DNA of 64,000 nt. Source: Bradyrhizobium sp. B124 (GTDB lineage Bacteria > Pseudomonadota > Alphaproteobacteria > Rhizobiales > Xanthobacteraceae). Each line of letters begins with the position of its first letter. Within the stretch, counting starts at the first letter, position 1. Shown here one piece after another: positions 63,012 to 64,000 of the stretch. Location: contig NZ_CP152413.1 in the NCBI RefSeq assembly GCF_038967635.1, positions 1,612,001 to 1,676,000 on the forward strand, given 5' to 3'. The notes below the pieces were generated by a model that was not told the origin of the DNA, ran no database searches, and was given only the letters and a program-made list of their open reading frames with translations. The position numbers were made by a program, and so were the translations under genes.

Positions 63012-64000
63012 TTAGGGAAGGACGAAGTGGTCGGTCGCGGAGGCGATCTCTCCGAGGCCGATGTCGGTGACGCGGAACGTGACCGGCACCGACTTTTCCG
63101 CCTTTTCATCGAACGGCGCCGTCACCAACACGCGAAGCTCGGTGGTGGTGTCGCGGCCAAGGACGATCATCGGACGGTCTGGCGTCACGGAGTCCGCACC
63201 GATGACGTGCAGCTTCGCGTCGGCTGGCCCATCGACATCGATCGCGATCACGCGATCAAAGCCGCGCTTGTTGAGGAAACGCAGCGTGTATCCGTTGCGG
63301 ATCGCGCCGTCACTGAGACGCACCGCAATTGGGTTGCGGTCATGGAGCACATTGACGTCGAGCAGGGTTCGCGACATCAACGCGTAAAGCATCACAGCGC
63401 AGACGACGGTGATCAGGCTGGCGTAGACGACGGTACGGGCGCGAACGGGCTTGAAAATCTCCTGCTTGCCGGCAACGCGCCGCTGAACGTTGATATCGTT
63501 GTCGTATCCGATCAGGCCGGTCTCGCGGCTGACCTTTGTCATGACGGCATCACAGGCATCGATGCACAGGCCGCACTGGATGCAGCCGAGTTGCGCGCCA
63601 TCACGGATGTCGATTCCGGTCGGGCACACGGCAACGCACTGGTTGCAATCGATGCAATCGCCGGCCTTCTCGCCGAGCGAGCGAATGTCGAACGCCTTCT
63701 TGACCGAACAACGCGGCTCACCGCGATCGTATTTGTATGTGACGTTGAGCGCCCACTCGTCGGTCAGCGCGGCCTGTATCCGCGGCCACGGGCACATATA
63801 GACGCAGACCTGCTCGCGCATGTAGCCGGCCAGCAGATAGGTCGATGCGGTCAGCATCGCGATCCAGACATAGGCGATCGCCGGCGCCTGAAAGGTCGCA
63901 AGGTCGCGCACCAGGGTCGGCGCATCGGCGAAGTAGAGCACCCAGGCGCCACCCGTCCACCAGGCGATCATCAGCCAGATTGCGTGCTTCAACGCACGGC
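63012..64000 (-). CDS. ccoG: cbb3 oxidase accessory protein CcoG (FixG), N-terminus cut off
   Basis: A membrane-bound iron-sulfur protein. Two 4Fe-4S motifs are complete: CIDCNQCVAVCPTGIDIR and CIQCGLCIDACDAVM. After two transmembrane helices (VVYASLITVVCAVMLYALM) comes a periplasmic immunoglobulin-like C-terminal domain. The frame is open to the right edge, so perhaps 150 N-terminal residues lie outside. CcoG reduces copper for CcoI. It is the first gene of ccoGHIS. Confidence 0.94.
   Translation of the reverse strand, partial: RALKHAIWLMIAWWTGGAWVLYFADAPTLVRDLATFQAPAIAYVWIAMLTASTYLLAGYMREQVCVYMCPWPRIQAALTDEWALNVTYKYDRGEPRCSVKKAFDIRSLGEKAGDCIDCNQCVAVCPTGIDIRDGAQLGCIQCGLCIDACDAVMTKVSRETGLIGYDNDINVQRRVAGKQEIFKPVRARTVVYASLITVVCAVMLYALMSRTLLDVNVLHDRNPIAVRLSDGAIRNGYTLRFLNKRGFDRVIAIDVDGPADAKLHVIGADSVTPDRPMIVLGRDTTTELRVLVTAPFDEKAEKSVPVTFRVTDIGLGEIASATDHFVLP

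Overview
The window looks like chromosomal DNA of a slow-growing Rhizobiales bacterium, most likely Bradyrhizobium or a close relative. GC is high throughout. Markers include a glutaredoxin-type arsC with an AqpS-like aquaporin, a ccoGHIS (fixGHIS) cluster for cbb3 oxidase assembly, polysaccharide deacetylases of the NodB fold, DUF4166 and DUF6428 proteins, and dispersed palindromic repeats of the kind common in Bradyrhizobium intergenic DNA. Genus assignment is inference.

Layout. 1-4300: a cut aldo/keto reductase, then a two-gene unit (secreted phosphoesterase, di-haem cytochrome c peroxidase) behind a Pho-box-like site. 4303-10340: a tightly overlapping six-gene minus-strand operon (MFS importer, arylmalonate-decarboxylase-like protein, GntR regulator, racemase-fold protein, dihydropyrimidinase/hydantoinase, alpha/beta hydrolase). 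It resembles a hydantoin operon but lacks a carbamoylase and its 'racemase' lacks the usual cysteines. 10687-13894: an arsenic locus (arsR-aqpS-arsC-MFS, with a divergent DUF6428 gene and a palindromic operator). 13933-21800: mgtE, two tandem polysaccharide deacetylases, tRNA-Leu, a short fliN, lipB and a tautomerase. 21834-30193: LysR regulator, TIGR01777 epimerase with DUF4166 and a GbsR-like regulator, methyltransferase, acylphosphatase, PEP-mutase-family lyase and a biotin-dependent carboxylase alpha subunit.

30371-38046: a nuclease-like secreted protein, a hybrid histidine kinase, an RlpA-like protein and a GGDEF-EAL protein. 38286-46723: an ArsI/CadI-type dioxygenase, a CzcB/CzcA-type heavy-metal RND pair and a Pho-box-preceded phosphodiesterase. 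46791-53283: 1-Cys peroxiredoxin with a clear promoter, photolyase, an EamA exporter, a CynX-like transporter and a divergent AraC regulator whose start region is a threefold 19-bp tandem repeat. 53448-54916: small membrane and secreted proteins.

55002-60129 follows a tRNA-Arg gene and is gene-poor. It holds a MarR-AraC regulator pair with a near-perfect 29-bp inverted repeat, several small orphan genes, and long stretches where no gene is convincing. No integrase or repeated tRNA end was found. 60130-64000 is the ccoGHIS cluster, cut at the right edge.

Most annotated genes come from reading protein motifs directly; functions described as substrate-specific are inference unless stated.
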